A stretch of DNA of 27,153 nt. Origin: Zoopage sp. CT-All. Lineage: Eukaryota > Zoopagomycota > Zoopagomycetes > Zoopagales > Zoopagaceae. The translations under genes were made by a program, and so were the position numbers. Shown here one piece after another: positions 26,761 to 27,153 of this stretch (position 1 is the first letter of the stretch; each line of letters opens with the position of its first letter). Below the pieces are notes generated by a model, which saw only the letters and a list, made by a program, of their open reading frames with translations, was not told where the DNA came from and made no database searches. The stretch is taken from NCBI GenBank assembly GCA_004114245.1, contig QZWS01000098.1, positions 1 to 27,153 of the forward strand, in the 5' to 3' direction.

Positions 26761-27153
26761 ATGTCCTCGCTATGGCGCTACCTTCGCACGCACCCCTTCC
26801 GCCTCACCGCCTCCTTCTTTTCCGCGGCCCTCTCTATGCTCTCCGCCGGCACCCACTACTGCTTCCCGCTCTTTGGCCCGCACTACGCCGACCGCCTCGG
26901 ATACAACGCCCTGCAGACATCCATGCTCGCAACCGCATGGAACTACGGCTCGGTGTCCGGCCCGGTGCTGGGCGTGGTCGTGGAGCGGGTCGGGGGTCGC
27001 TGGATGGCTGCGTTTGCTGCCATTGGGCTGTTCAGCGGCTACATGGCAATCGCGTCGGCGATTTCCCCCGGCGCAGAGGCGTCTGCGTCCCACGCACTAT
27101 GGCAATCGCTACTCTACTTTCTCATGCTTGGGATCGCCAATACCGCAGCGTAT
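26761..27153 (+). CDS. MFS transporter, Nodulin-like/MCH1 type (cut by the window end)
   Basis: The frame from MSSLWRYLRTHPFRLTASFF is open to the last base (131 aa seen). TM1 (LTASFFSAALSMLSAGTHYCFPLFGPHYADRLGY) is followed by NALQTSMLATAWNYGSVSGPVLGVVVERVGGRW, where the VVERVGGRW loop is the MFS motif A region. The third helix follows, then part of the fourth. The start after a tract of C/T and the LFGPHY-x-x-x-L-x-Y pattern suit the Nodulin-like/MCH1 group of fungal major facilitators (monocarboxylate-transporter-like). Substrate unknown; the protein is partial. Confidence 0.75.
   Translation, partial: MSSLWRYLRTHPFRLTASFFSAALSMLSAGTHYCFPLFGPHYADRLGYNALQTSMLATAWNYGSVSGPVLGVVVERVGGRWMAAFAAIGLFSGYMAIASAISPGAEASASHALWQSLLYFLMLGIANTAAY

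Noticed and set aside
1-27153. tRNA, rRNA, CRISPR and transposase genes
   Set aside because: I looked on both strands and found no cloverleaf with conserved arms, no repeat-spacer array and no transposase or reverse transcriptase motifs.

Overview
The window is nuclear DNA of a fungus. The evidence is the gene set: a YVC1-type TRP channel, a GABA/amino-acid permease of the fungal APC type, the TORC2 subunit AVO2, a DASH-like kinetochore subunit, SAD1, POP5 and MCMBP. The introns are very short (about 41-55 nt, GT...AG) and can be placed by restoring conserved protein frames. The DNA is GC-rich, CpG-dense and gene-dense. A basidiomycete (smut-like or Pucciniomycotina-like) seems most likely to me, but the sequence alone does not settle the lineage. 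I found no rRNA, tRNA, CRISPR array or intact transposon.

Layout. 163-3469: two tandem paralogues, each an F-box followed by a WD-like propeller. 3608-6247: a YVC1-like TRP cation channel. On the minus strand, 6288-7052 is an integral membrane protein with an internal duplication, 7145-7760 is POP5 of RNase P/MRP, 7970-9619 is an APC-family permease, and 9929-11524 is a disordered basic protein carrying one tau/MAP2-like tubulin-binding repeat. 11912-12826 is an AT-rich island almost devoid of CpG, unlike everything around it. 12954-14372 is an orphan secreted protein. 14435-15744 (minus) is AVO2 in seven exons, head-to-head with a small DAD2-like gene at 15745-16061. 16179-17699 (minus) is SAD1/USP39, followed by a one-TM small protein at 18002-18328.

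18704-23220 is the least ordinary part. It holds three tandem secreted paralogues (597, 340 and 367 aa) that I cannot match to any known family. Each has a signal peptide, a low-complexity linker and a C-terminal domain, and each contains exactly two cysteines, one at each end of that domain. Copies 2 and 3 also share a nearly identical leader/promoter of about 115 bp, an intron at the same position and a 3' flank, so they come from a duplication of about 1.4 kb. They look like lineage-specific extracellular proteins, possibly effectors or host/niche-interaction proteins; that role is inference.

The right end carries an EGLN/prolyl-hydroxylase-like 2OG-Fe(II) dioxygenase (23320-24288), MCMBP in eight exons (24550-26556), and the start of an MFS transporter (Nodulin-like/MCH1 type) cut by the window edge. 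Several housekeeping genes (F-box pair, POP5, AVO2, DAD2-like, SAD1, MCMBP) appear broken in a simple ORF view and become whole only after the small introns are removed.
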